DNA of 64,000 bases from NCBI RefSeq assembly GCF_026420845.1, contig NZ_JAOWCB010000013.1, positions 119,008 through 183,007 on the forward strand. The letters run 5' to 3'. Shown here piece by piece: positions 18,021 to 26,088 of this stretch. The position numbers and the translations under genes were made by a program. Below the pieces are notes generated by a model. The model saw only the letters and a list, made by a program, of their open reading frames with translations, searched no databases and was not told the DNA's origin. Numbering within the stretch: the stretch's first letter is position 1; each line of letters starts with the position of its first letter. Origin of the DNA: Streptomyces sp. PR69 (GTDB taxonomy: Bacteria; Actinomycetota; Actinomycetes; Streptomycetales; Streptomycetaceae).

Positions 18021-18455
18021 ATGCACCGCATGACAATTGCGCCGGCCGACACGGAAACGGCAGCGGCGGCGAAAGCGGCAGTGGCGGCGGACCAGCGGCG
18101 TTCTCAACTGCTGCGCGGAGTCCTGGACCTGTGCCTGCTGGCGCTGATCGCCGAGCGCCCGCGCTACGGCTTTGAGATCGCCGCGAGCCTTGCGGAGAAC
18201 GGACTGGAGCTGGTCAGCGAGGGCAGCATCTATCCGCTGCTGGCCCGCCTGCAGAAGAGCGGTCTCATCGACGCGTACCGGGCGTCGTCACCGGCGGGCG
18301 GCGCACCGCGCAAGTACTACCGGCTGACCGACGCGGGCCGCGCCGCGCTGGCCGCGGGCCGCACGACCTGGCGGGGCTTCGCCGCCGCCGTCGACCGCAC
18401 ACTGTCCGACGGACAACCGGGGGAAACGGATGACACCCATGACACCAACCGCTGA
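18021..18455 (+). CDS. PadR-family transcriptional regulator
   Basis: A 144-residue winged-helix regulator: LRGVLDLCLLALIAERPRYG then SEGSIYPLLARLQKSGLI and KYYRLTDAGR, all typical of PadR. The N-terminal 25 residues are an Ala-rich extension. Two in-frame ATGs (18021, 18030) lie without a visible RBS, so the mRNA may be leaderless. It overlaps the next gene by 26 bases, the usual PadR plus membrane-partner arrangement. It probably represses its own operon. Confidence 0.85.
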   Translation: MHRMTIAPADTETAAAAKAAVAADQRRSQLLRGVLDLCLLALIAERPRYGFEIAASLAENGLELVSEGSIYPLLARLQKSGLIDAYRASSPAGGAPRKYYRLTDAGRAALAAGRTTWRGFAAAVDRTLSDGQPGETDDTHDTNR

Positions 18456-19017
18456 CGACACCGCTGACGACATCCTCGACCGGTGCCGCACCGAGTGGCT
18501 GTTCCGCGATCTGCCGGAGGCCGAGCTCGACGACATGCTCGCGGAGCTGCGCGACCACCTCGCCGACGCGGGCCGACCGGCGGCCGCGGTCGTGGGCGAC
18601 GACCTCAACGCCTTCGCCGCCTCCTGGGCCGCCGAACGCCGCGCGCGGCAGCCGCGCTTCCATACGCTGCGCCAGTTCGTCCTCCACGCGTATGCCGGCG
18701 CGGCGGCCCTGCTGCTGGCGCATCACCTCATCGGCTGGTCCGCCCGCGTCGACATCGTCCCCGGCTCGGTCGCGGCGGTCGGCCTCTTCGCCGCGCTGAT
18801 GTCCTGCACCCCGTACTGGCGCGCCGTGTTCCACTGGCCTCTGGGCCGCTGGGTGGCGCTCAGCACCGGCTGCTCCACGCTGCTGCTCGCCCTGTTCCTG
18901 CTCGGCCGCGCCCCGGTCCTGATCAGCGTCCCGCTGTGGGGCACAGCGCTGTTCTGCCTTCCGGCACTCGCCGTCGCCGCCGTCTCCCGGCTCAGAGCTG
19001 CACCGGGTACACGATGA
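18430..19017 (+). CDS. PadR-linked membrane protein (HAAS/DUF1700-like)
   Basis: A 195-residue protein whose N-terminal 70 residues are acidic and helical (LPEAELDDMLAELRDHLADA), like the HAAS-type domain found in PadR partners, followed by four hydrophobic helices between about residues 80 and 190. Such proteins are thought to sense envelope state and work with PadR. Its start lies inside the PadR gene, giving translational coupling. Its 3' end overlaps the 3' end of the convergent gene by 26 bases. Confidence 0.75.
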   Translation: MTPMTPTADDTADDILDRCRTEWLFRDLPEAELDDMLAELRDHLADAGRPAAAVVGDDLNAFAASWAAERRARQPRFHTLRQFVLHAYAGAAALLLAHHLIGWSARVDIVPGSVAAVGLFAALMSCTPYWRAVFHWPLGRWVALSTGCSTLLLALFLLGRAPVLISVPLWGTALFCLPALAVAAVSRLRAAPGTR

Positions 19018-19771
19018 GCAGACCCGCCGAGCCCAGCAGAGCGATCAGGCTGAGGCCGAACAGCACCCACCGGGCGGGCCCCGCGCGCATCCGGCTGGTG
19101 AGGGCGGCGAAGAACAGCACCAGCGCGAACAGCACCGCCGTCAGGACGTAGTTGTCGGAGCGCTGGTTGGCCTGCCGCGCCTTGGCCGCGAGGCCCTCGG
19201 CCTCGTCCAGCTGCTTCACCGCTTTCTGAAGGGTGGCGAGCTGGTACTCGGGCATGGCGAAGGGCGTGCTGGGAGCGTCGGGGTTCTGGAGCGGGCGTGT
19301 GGCCAGCCAGGCGTCCATCGCCGGTTTGAACTCGCTGCGGAACCTCTCGAACAGCGCGCCCGAGGCACGCTCCGGGTCGGGGACGTACCGGCCGTCCGGC
19401 CGCTCCGCCCCGCCTTCGAGGATCTCCTCGTTCAGCAGGGAGAGCCACTGCGTGAACATGATGACGTCGATCGTGACGAACTGGCCGGCCTCGGTGGAGT
19501 TCCGGGTGGACTCGGTGCGGGTGGCGGACGCGGAGGCGTACGAATTGGCCTGGACGCCGCTCCACTTCTGGCTCTGGAAACCCGCCCAGGCGGTCGCGAC
19601 GGCGGCCAGCGCGATCACCACGGTCAGCGTGAGTTCCAGCCACTCCGGGAACTGCTTCTTCTCCCCGGCCGCGGCCTCCGGCCCCTTCGGTTCTCCCGGT
19701 TCTCCCGGTTCTCCCGGTTCTCCCGGCTTTCCCGGCTTTCCCGGCTTTCCCTGCTCCTCCTTGCCCTCCAC
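18992..19771 (-). CDS. Membrane protein with collagen-like N-terminus
   Basis: A 259-residue protein with an unusual N-terminus: seven Gly-X-Pro triplet-type units (GKPGKPGKPGEPGEPGEP and one more) before KGPEAAAGEKKQ. A transmembrane helix follows near residues 45-65 (LELTLTVVIALAAVATAWAG), then a helical extracytoplasmic or cytoplasmic domain with KAVKQLDEAEGLAAKARQ, and two C-terminal helices near 205-255. It resembles DUF4337-like membrane proteins in the last two thirds. The start is a GTG with no clear RBS. The triplets are encoded by near-identical 9-bp DNA units, so the tract may vary in length. Confidence 0.72.
   Translation of the reverse strand: MEGKEEQGKPGKPGKPGEPGEPGEPGEPKGPEAAAGEKKQFPEWLELTLTVVIALAAVATAWAGFQSQKWSGVQANSYASASATRTESTRNSTEAGQFVTIDVIMFTQWLSLLNEEILEGGAERPDGRYVPDPERASGALFERFRSEFKPAMDAWLATRPLQNPDAPSTPFAMPEYQLATLQKAVKQLDEAEGLAAKARQANQRSDNYVLTAVLFALVLFFAALTSRMRAGPARWVLFGLSLIALLGSAGLLIVYPVQL
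19689..19751. repeat. Seven tandem 9-bp units encoding a collagen-like tract
   Basis: On the plus strand there are four copies of GGTTCTCCC (19689-19724) followed by three of GGCTTTCCC (19725-19751). In the leftward gene they encode Gly-Glu-Pro-type and Gly-Lys-Pro-type triplets. Such perfect short repeats are prone to slippage. Confidence 0.9.
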
Positions 19772-19855
19772 CCGGCCAGCGTAGGAAGGTCCGCGGACGC
19801 CGTCCTGCCGAGAGAGCCGGGGCTAGGCCGTCCGGGTGGCGGCCCGGCGGATAAC

Positions 19856-21042
19856 ATGCACCGTTCTGGGCGGTTGGCTAGGGAGTGCGGGGTGCGGGCA
19901 GGTTCGTCACGATGGGACCTGCGTTCCCTCGCCCCGGCCGTCTCCCTCTATCTGGCCATACGGATGCTCGGCCTGACCGTCCTCGCGCTCTGGTCCGCGG
20001 CGGGCGGCGCCAGCGCGCATACGCTCCTCAGCCACCGCTGGGACTCCCTGTGGTACGCCCGGGTCGCGGAGCACGGCTACGGGTTCACACTCCACGCGCC
20101 CGACGGCCGGCCCCTCTCCAGCATGGCCTTCTTCCCGCTGCTGCCCTGGCTGGAAGCCGCCGGATCGGCACTCTCGCCGCTGGCTCCCTCCGATGTCGGC
20201 CTGCTGGTCAGCGCCGTCGCCTCGGCGGCGGCCGCGGCCAGCCTCTTCGCGCTGGGCCGCCGGGTCCACAGCGACCGGGCGGGGCTGATCCTCGCGGGCC
20301 TGTGGGCCGCGCTGCCCGTCGCCGTCGTGCAGTCCATGGCGTACAGCGAGTCGCTGTTCACCGCCCTCGCCGCCTGGTCGCTGTACGCGCTGCTCCGCGA
20401 CCGCTGGCTCACGGCCGGGGCCCTCGCCTGTCTCGCCGGGCTGGCCCGCCCCGTCGGCGTCGCGCTGAGCGCCGCGCTGATCGTCGCCGCCGTCCTGGCC
20501 AGCCGCTCCCGCCCCGGCCCCGGCCCCGGCCGCCGCTCCCGCGACCGCCGCGTCCGCATGGTCGCGGGCTGCGCCCGCGCCCCGCTCGGCGCGGCCGCCT
20601 AACATCCTGTGGACAGGACACCGGCGCGGCCGGCTGCTCGGCTATCTCGACGTCCAGGCGGAGTGGGGCAACGGCTTCGACACGGGGCTCGGCTTCGCCC
20701 GCTTCCTGGCGACGCCGCTGTGGGACTCGCCCCTCGCCACCACTCTCGTCCTGGCGGCGCTGCCGGCATTCGCGGCCTGGCCGCACTGGGCGGCCTGGAG
20801 ACAGCGTCTGCCGATCGCTCTGATCGTCTACTCCGCCGTGGTGACCGCCCTGGCCCTCGGAGCCTCCGGCTACTTCGGTTCCAAGCCCCGGCTCCTCATT
20901 CCGGCCTTCCCCGTCCTGCTGCCGCTGGCCGTCCCCCTGGCCCGCTCCCGCCCTGCGTACACCTATGCCACGCTTCACGGCCCTGGCGGCGGCCAGCGCG
21001 GTCTACGGCGCGCACTGGCTCAACGGCTCGGGCCCGCCGTAG
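19856..21042 (+). pseudogene. Polytopic glycosyltransferase (PIG-V/mannosyltransferase-like), two frameshifts
   Basis: A membrane glycosyltransferase read in three successive frames. The first part (to 20600) has the family motif HRWDSLWYARVAEHGYG near residue 60, FFPLLPWLE, AYSESLFTALAAW and many hydrophobic helices. It hits a stop at TAA 20600-20602; removing one A restores TAC and continues as ILWTGHRRGRLLGYLDVQAE to YFGSKPRLLIPAFP. A second extra C at 20951-20953 shifts the ending, which in the third frame reads RFTALAAASAVYGAHWLNG and stops at 21042. Both events look like duplication of one base. The gene is either recently inactivated or carries assembly errors. ATG 19856 or GTG 19892 could be the start. 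The likely role is sugar transfer from a lipid-linked donor outside the membrane. Confidence 0.72.
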
Positions 21043-21160
21043 ACCGGCTTCCGGGGGCTTCGCCCCGGAGGGGGCTGCTGCGGTCCGGCGAGCGGCCTGC
21101 GGCGGCGGGCCGCACAGTGGGAGAGTACGGAAGGGTGCCCGCCACCACGAGGTGATCGTG

Positions 21161-21787
21161 ATGAACCGGCTGCTCTGGCTCGCCCCCGCCCTGCTCATCG
21201 CACTGATCGTGGGCGTCACGGGGTGCGGCGACGGCGACCCGGACCGCCCCGCGGACTCCCCCGCGGACACACCGGCCGCGACCCCGGCACCCACTGTGAC
21301 GGCCACGGTCACGGTCCCCGCCTCTCCCCCGGCTTCTCCCCCGACCCCGCCTCCGGAGGAGAGCGAGAGCCCCGCCGACACGGTCCGGCGCTACTACGCC
21401 GCGATCAACGCCCGGGACTACCGGCAGGCCTGGGAGCTGGGCGGCAAGAACCTCTCACCCTCGTACGAGACCTTCGTCGCCGGCTTCGCGACCACCGCGC
21501 GCGACACGCTGCATGTTCAGGAGGTGACCGGCGACGTCGTGCGCATCCTGCTCGAAGCCGTCCAGACGGACGGCTCGCTGCGTCTCTTCGAGGGCACGTA
21601 CACCGTCCGCGACGGTGTGATCGTCAGCGCTTCCGTACGGGAGCTCACCGTTCCCTCGCCGTACTACGAGAACTGCGACGCCGCCCGCGCCGCCGGAGCC
21701 GCTCCGCTGTACCGCGGCGAGCCGGGCTATGGCCCCCACCTCGACGCGGACGACGACGGGGTCGCCTGCGAGCCGTACGTGCCGTGA
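21161..21787 (+). CDS. Lipoprotein with C-terminal excalibur calcium-binding motif
   Basis: A 208-residue protein with a signal sequence and lipobox VTGC (Cys 22), a Pro/Thr/Ala-rich linker (about 25-70), an NTF2-like domain (about 70-165, beginning DTVRRYYAAINARDYRQAWE) and a C-terminal excalibur domain: YYENCDAARAAGAAP, then HLDADDDGVACEPY with the DxDxDG calcium loop. It should sit on the cell surface. The ATG at 21161 is preceded by in-frame GTGs and a weak GAGG. Confidence 0.8.
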   Translation: MNRLLWLAPALLIALIVGVTGCGDGDPDRPADSPADTPAATPAPTVTATVTVPASPPASPPTPPPEESESPADTVRRYYAAINARDYRQAWELGGKNLSPSYETFVAGFATTARDTLHVQEVTGDVVRILLEAVQTDGSLRLFEGTYTVRDGVIVSASVRELTVPSPYYENCDAARAAGAAPLYRGEPGYGPHLDADDDGVACEPYVP

Positions 21788-21879
21788 CGCGGAGGCGCGC
21801 CCCCCGGCCCCCGCCGGGCCGAGCCGCAACCGCGGCGAGCGGGAGGTGCTCCACACGGAGCGGCGGTGAGCGCCCGGCC

Positions 21880-22368
21880 TCAGTTCCGCGAGGGCTCACC
21901 CGTCTCGCTCGGCCAGTGCTCAGGCTCCTCGCTGGTCTTCACCTCGCATACGGCCGGCTCGCCCGGCGCGGGCGACGTCGCGGAAGCGACCTCGCGGACG
22001 CCGTCGAGCATGATCCGGCAGGTCGCCGTGCGCCCGTCCTGGGGCGTGATCTCCACTCGGGCGATGGCCCCGGTGTTCACCACGGACTCCTCGCTCCACG
22101 GCAGCGCCGCCCCGCTGACCCGCTCCGTGTCGAGGCCGTCCTCGAACCGGTCCGGGCTGACCGTGTACGCGATCTCCCCCGTCCCCGGCCCGCCCTCTCC
22201 GTGCGCGGATGCCTCGTATGTCAGATACCAGCCGTTTCCGCCACGCAGCTCCTTGAGCCAGGTGAAGCCGGGACGGCCGACGAGTACGGCCACTGCGAGC
22301 CCGGCGACCGCTGCCACAGCGAGAACGATCCCGAGCACCATCGGCGTGTTCCGGGTGCGCTTTTCCAT
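21880..22368 (-). CDS. MmpS-family membrane protein
   Basis: A 162-residue protein with one N-terminal transmembrane helix (LGIVLAVAAVAGLAVAVLVG) and a beta-sandwich domain typical of MmpS accessory proteins: GEIAYTVSPDRFEDGLDTE, LPWSEESVV, a central MLDGVREVASATSPAPG and one Cys late in the domain (AVCEVKT). MmpS proteins assist RND-type lipid transporters in mycobacteria; no MmpL-like partner is seen here. ATG 22368 is chosen as the start of homology. It lies downstream of the TetR gene on the same strand and convergent with the excalibur lipoprotein. Confidence 0.75.
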   Translation of the reverse strand: MEKRTRNTPMVLGIVLAVAAVAGLAVAVLVGRPGFTWLKELRGGNGWYLTYEASAHGEGGPGTGEIAYTVSPDRFEDGLDTERVSGAALPWSEESVVNTGAIARVEITPQDGRTATCRIMLDGVREVASATSPAPGEPAVCEVKTSEEPEHWPSETGEPSRN

Positions 22369-22459
22369 GCCTGCCACGCTACGGCGGCCTGCCGGGGCCT
22401 TTCGCCAGACCGCAGACCGGCTTCCGCGTCCTACCTGAGGCTGACGCCGGGCGGGGGCG

Positions 22460-23074
22460 TCAGACCTGAGGCGAGGGTCCCCGGCCGTCCGGTCGCCGCA
22501 GTCCCTGGAGGAGCAGCTCGACCAGCCGGCGGGGGTCATAGCGGGGATCGCTGTCCCGCCCGATGCAGAGATTGCCGATGCCGCGCATCAGTTCGTAGGG
22601 CTGCGTACCGGGCCTGATCTCGCCGGCGTCGGCCGCGGCGTCGAGCAGCTGCGTGCAGACGGGCAGCAAACGGTCGAGGAAGTAGGTGTGGAGCGCGGCG
22701 AAGCCGCTGCTGTCCGATTGCAGCGCGCCCGCGAGCCCGTGCTTGGTGACCAGGAAGTCGACGAAGAGGTCAATCCACTGGCGGAGCGCCGCGAACGGCG
22801 AGTCGGCGCTGGCCAGCAATCTGGGACCGGCTTCGGCGCAGGCCTCGACCTGGTGGCGGTAGACGGCGACGACGAGATCCGCCCGAGTCGGGAAGTTCCG
22901 GTAGATCGTCCCCATCCCGACGCCCGCTTTGGCCGCGATCTGGCGGATGGGCGCATCGACGCCGGAGGCGACGAACACCTCGGCTGCGGCGGCGACCAGC
23001 GTCTGCTGGTTGCGCTGCGCGTCGGCCCGCTTGCTTCGGGGCGGCAGCTCCCCGGACTGGCCTGCAGTGGGCAC
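22460..23074 (-). CDS. TetR-family transcriptional regulator
   Basis: A 204-residue regulator. The HTH lies at about residues 18-65: RNQQTLVAAAAEVFVASGVD, PIRQIAAKAGVGMGTIYRNF, PTRADLVVAVY. The C-terminal ligand domain contains LRQWIDLFVDFLVTKHGLA and a family-typical CIGRDSDPRYDPRRLVELLL ending. The GTG start at 23074 has AAAGGAGAG just upstream. It is divergent from an alpha/beta hydrolase, and the 148-bp gap holds three operators in tandem (23107-23171), so it very likely represses both genes. Confidence 0.9.
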   Translation of the reverse strand: MPTAGQSGELPPRSKRADAQRNQQTLVAAAAEVFVASGVDAPIRQIAAKAGVGMGTIYRNFPTRADLVVAVYRHQVEACAEAGPRLLASADSPFAALRQWIDLFVDFLVTKHGLAGALQSDSSGFAALHTYFLDRLLPVCTQLLDAAADAGEIRPGTQPYELMRGIGNLCIGRDSDPRYDPRRLVELLLQGLRRPDGRGPSPQV

Positions 23075-23106
23075 GACGCTCTCCTTTCCCGTAGCCCTCC
23101 AGCAAA

Positions 23107-23171
23107 CCGGAACGATACTCCGCTTGCTAACCGGAACACCGTTCCGTATGTTAAGCGGAACAACGCTCCGG
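23107..23171. promoter_or_regulatory. Triple tandem TetR operator with 24-bp period
   Basis: Three 17-bp palindromic units begin at 23107, 23131 and 23155, exactly 24 bp apart. They read CCGGAACGATACTCCGC, CCGGAACACCGTTCCGT and GCGGAACAACGCTCCGG; the middle one is symmetric over CGGAAC-ACC-GTTCCG. The spacers are related as well (GCAAA, GCTAA, GTTAA before each unit), so the array looks like a 24-bp triplication. It fills the divergent TetR/hydrolase promoter region. Confidence 0.75.
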
Positions 23172-23222
23172 TTCTGCCCGCGACGCTGAAGCCGGCACGC
23201 GAGGCCATCGAAGGGACTCATC

Positions 23223-24188
23223 GTGACTGCACCGACCCACACATCCGACGCCCTCAGCTCACCCGCCCCCGTCCTCTCGGTCAGCCCGGTCGCGCTGCCC
23301 GCACCCGGCCGAGCCGTGGACCTGGAGATACGCGTCTCCGCACCCATGACCGGCAGCGACCTGCCGGTCATCCTCCTGTCGCACGGCCAGGGCTACTCAA
23401 ACCACCTCTCCTCGCTGAACGGCTACGCCCCCCTGGCCAACTTCTGGGCGGCACACGGCTTCGCGGTGATCCAGCCCACCCATCTCAGCTCCAGCACACT
23501 GAGCAAGACCCTTGACCCCGACACCCCCGGCGCGCCCCTCTTCTGGCGCTCGCGGGCAGAGGACATGCAGCACATCCTCGACCGGCTCGACGCGATCGAG
23601 GCCGCCGTCCCGCACCTCGACGGACGCCTGGACCACAGCAAGGTCGCCGTGGTCGGCCACTCGATGGGCGGGCACACCGCGAGCCTGCTGCTGGGGGCGC
23701 GGCTCATCGATCCGGACGACGGCGCGGAGGTCAACCTGACCGAGCCCCGGATCACGGCGGGCGTCCTGCTCGCCGCGCCCGGCAGGGGCGGCGACGCCCT
23801 CACCGAGTCCGTGGCCGAGAACTGGCCCTTCTTCTCGACCACGGACTTCTCCCAGATGGCGACGCCCACGCTCGTGGTCGCCGGCGACAAGGACGACTCC
23901 GCCCATCTGACGGTCATGGGCCCCGACTGGCACGCCGACCCGTACCACCTCGCGCCCGGCCCCAAGTCCCTGCTCACGCTGTTCGGGGCGGAGCACGGGC
24001 TCGGCGGGGTCTCCGGATACGACGTCGCCGAGACCACGGACGAGAACCCCGGGCGAGTGTCCGCGGTCCAGCGGCTCACCTGGGCGTATCTCCGCACCCA
24101 GCTCTACCCCGGGGATTCCGCCTGGCAGGGAGCTTGTGACGCGCTGACGGCCGGTCCCGACCCGGCCGGACAGGTCGAATCGAAGTGA
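23223..24188 (+). CDS. Alpha/beta hydrolase
   Basis: A 321-residue hydrolase without signal peptide. The oxyanion region is LLSHGQGYSNH near residue 53, the nucleophile elbow GHSMGGHTAS near 146, an acid in VVAGDKDDSAH near 225, and a His in GAEHGLGGVSGYD near 262. It resembles PAF-acetylhydrolase/chlorophyllase-like esterases. The GTG start has GAAGGGA upstream. It is divergent from the TetR gene and shares its triple operator, so it is probably induced by the TetR ligand, perhaps an ester substrate. Confidence 0.85.
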   Translation: MTAPTHTSDALSSPAPVLSVSPVALPAPGRAVDLEIRVSAPMTGSDLPVILLSHGQGYSNHLSSLNGYAPLANFWAAHGFAVIQPTHLSSSTLSKTLDPDTPGAPLFWRSRAEDMQHILDRLDAIEAAVPHLDGRLDHSKVAVVGHSMGGHTASLLLGARLIDPDDGAEVNLTEPRITAGVLLAAPGRGGDALTESVAENWPFFSTTDFSQMATPTLVVAGDKDDSAHLTVMGPDWHADPYHLAPGPKSLLTLFGAEHGLGGVSGYDVAETTDENPGRVSAVQRLTWAYLRTQLYPGDSAWQGACDALTAGPDPAGQVESK

Positions 24189-24198
24189 GCCGCAGGGC

Positions 24199-24390
24199 TC
24201 ACGGGCGGGCGAGCTCCGAGGCGATGAAGTCGGCCCACTGGGTCTCGGGGAACGCGAGCTGCGGGCCGCCCGGGACGTTCTTGGAGTCACGGACACGGAC
24301 GAGACCGGGGGTGGCGGCGACCTCGACGCAGTTGGGTTCCTCGTTGCTGCTGTAGCTGCTCTTGGTCCATATGGACGGCTCGAGTGTCAT
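24199..24390 (-). CDS. DUF397 domain small protein
   Basis: A 63-residue protein with IWTKSSYSSNEEPNCVEVA, RVRDSK and FPETQWADFIASEL. It overlaps the upstream XRE gene by four bases (ATGA), so the pair is translationally coupled. It is convergent with the alpha/beta hydrolase gene, 10 bases away. Confidence 0.9.
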   Translation of the reverse strand: MTLEPSIWTKSSYSSNEEPNCVEVAATPGLVRVRDSKNVPGGPQLAFPETQWADFIASELARP

Positions 24391-25250
24391 GTCTCTCCCA
24401 GCAGTTTCTCGATGAAAGCGAGTGACTCCCGTGGCGTGAGAGCCTGCGCCCGGATGGTCCCATACTGCAGTTCAAGGACCTGTACGTGCTTGGGATCAGC
24501 GCTCACCCGACTGGTGTTATGGCCTCCCGAGTAACCGAGCACCGCCCCGTCCTTGAGCTTCAGCAGCTGGATCTCACCGCCCATGCCGGCGTGCTCCTCG
24601 GTCTCCGTCGGCATGACTTGCAGCTGAACATGGCGCAACTGGCCAATCGTGAGCAAGCGTTCGAGCTGACGGCGCAGCACCATTTTGCCGCCGAGCGGAC
24701 GCCTGAGCGTCGCCTCTTCCTGGACAAAGAGCAGGGCGGGGGCGGGCTTGCGCTCGAAGATCGCCTGCCGTGCCATTCGACCGGCCACATGACCCTCGAT
24801 CTCGTCCTCGGTGAAGGTCGGCCGCCTCATCCCGTACAGCGCCCGTGCGTACTCCTCCGTCTGCAACAGGCCATGGAGGTTGTGACTGCCGTACCAGTCC
24901 AGCTCGACGGCCCCCGCCTCCAGCTTCGCCAGGTTTCGCGTCTTCGGCGGATACCGGGTCTCCGCCACGTCCTCCTTGAACTGCGCGATCTTGCCGCCCG
25001 CGCCCAGCACCTCGTCCGCCTTCTCCAGGAACCGGTCGCTCGGAGTGCGGCGGCCGCACTCCACCGACGAGACCTGCTCGTCGCTGTAGCCGATCGCCCG
25101 AGCCAGCTCCGCCTGACGCATCTTCGCCGTTTCGCGCCACAGCCGGATCTGCTTGCCGACCGTCTTGAGGACCGCGCCGGAGTCGTCCTCCAGGCCCATC
25201 GGGTTCGCCGGGTCTGTCGGGTCTGTCGGGTCCGTCGTCGAATGGTCCAT
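24387..25250 (-). CDS. XRE-family regulator with DUF5753 domain
   Basis: A 287-residue regulator. Residues about 28-85 form the HTH (GKQIRLWRETAKMRQAELAR then YSDEQVSSVECGRRTPS). The DUF5753 domain follows, with LDWYGSHNLHGLLQTEEYA, FERKPAPALLFVQEEATLRR and QLQVMPTETEEHAG. The N-terminus has a DPTDPTDP repeat encoded by a 9-bp DNA repeat. ATG 25250 is preferred over GTG 25259 because of GAAAGG spacing. It forms an operon with the DUF397 gene. Confidence 0.9.
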   Translation of the reverse strand: MDHSTTDPTDPTDPANPMGLEDDSGAVLKTVGKQIRLWRETAKMRQAELARAIGYSDEQVSSVECGRRTPSDRFLEKADEVLGAGGKIAQFKEDVAETRYPPKTRNLAKLEAGAVELDWYGSHNLHGLLQTEEYARALYGMRRPTFTEDEIEGHVAGRMARQAIFERKPAPALLFVQEEATLRRPLGGKMVLRRQLERLLTIGQLRHVQLQVMPTETEEHAGMGGEIQLLKLKDGAVLGYSGGHNTSRVSADPKHVQVLELQYGTIRAQALTPRESLAFIEKLLGET

Positions 25251-25296
25251 GACGACCACGCCTTTCGCTCACGCTCCGCACCGAGCCAACTACCCA

Positions 25297-25948
25297 TCAG
25301 CATATGCATGCACGGCCACACTGAGTGACGCAAACGTCAGAAAGCGACCGGGGGAAGCGCACGGGCAGAGCGGTGAGCGCCCGGTGGAAGGGGCCCTGCC
25401 GCCAGCGCAGATCCGTTACGGGGACGGCCCGTTCGATGTCGGGCAGCCGGTCGAGGAGCTTCTCCAGGGCGGTCGCGGCGATCAACCGGGCGGGGCCCTT
25501 CGCCGGGCAGACGTGCGGGCCCGCGAGGTCGCCCGCGAAGCGGTCGTCGGACAGCAGCAGCCGCAGCCCGTTGCAGATCAGATTCTGCTGCGGCTCGGTT
25601 CCCCGCGCCCATGAGGAGCACCAGCTGCTGCATCATCTCCTCGTCCGTGAGCCGGGCCGGATGCGCCATCAGCCAGGACGACAGGTCCGGCCCCGGCTGT
25701 CTCCGCTTGAGGGCGACCAGTTCGGCGACGCCCTCGGTCAGGACGGCGTTCGCCTTCTCGGAGTCGGCGTCGGCGTCGGCGTCGAAGATCCCGGACATGC
25801 CGTCGACCAGCTTGTCCCCGATGTCCGGCGGGCAGCCGAAGAGCCGGTTGAAGACCAGCAGGGGCAGGACGGCGGCGCACTCGGAGAGCAGATCCGCCCG
25901 TCCGCTGGGCGCGATCCGGTCGATGAGCGTGTCGGCGATCTGCTCCAC
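25297..25948 (-). pseudogene. Degraded cytochrome P450 (CYP157/CYP154-like)
   Basis: The leftward frame from 25948 begins MEQIADTLIDRIAPSGRADL and continues through LLVFNRLFGCPPD to the I-helix region MMQQLVLLMGAG. There one extra A (minus strand; TT at 25599-25600) shifts the frame. The next frame continues EPQQNLICNGLRLLLSDDRF and then jumps to AGPHVCPAKGPARLIA, the heme-Cys region, and LPDIERAVPVTDLRW to the usual LPVRF end, with no stop there. The first ~130 residues, and about 70 residues between DDRF and AGPHVC including the K-helix, are missing. The type resembles conservon-linked P450s, recalled from memory. It cannot be functional. Confidence 0.75.
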
Positions 25949-25965
25949 GTATCCCCCCTGCGTAA

Positions 25966-26088
25966 CAAATCGAACACAAGGGGCCCGACGGGCTCCGGTA
26001 CCGGTCCTCGGTTCCGTACGTGTTCGGGGACACCGTGCCCGCCGGGCGGTGGACGTTCAACACCAGTGGGCTGGTCCGCTACCGCTGA
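25966..26088 (+). pseudogene. C-terminal gene remnant, possibly Uma2-like
   Basis: Between an in-frame TAA at 25963 and a TGA at 26086 the plus strand encodes QIEHKGPDGLRYRSSVPYVF and continues to WTFNTSGLVRYR. Composition and ending look like the tail of a real protein. Uma2-family endonuclease-like proteins end similarly, but this is a weak guess. It has no start signal and abuts the 3' end of the acyl-CoA ligase. Confidence 0.35.

Noticed and set aside
19689..19751. CRISPR-like repeats
   Set aside because: 9-bp units without spacers inside a coding gene; no CRISPR array or cas gene is seen anywhere in the window.
25326..25339. TGACG-CAAA-CGTCA near the XRE gene
   Set aside because: Arms match the regulon motif but the spacer is four bases rather than three, and the neighbouring gene is not catabolic; not counted as a sixth site.
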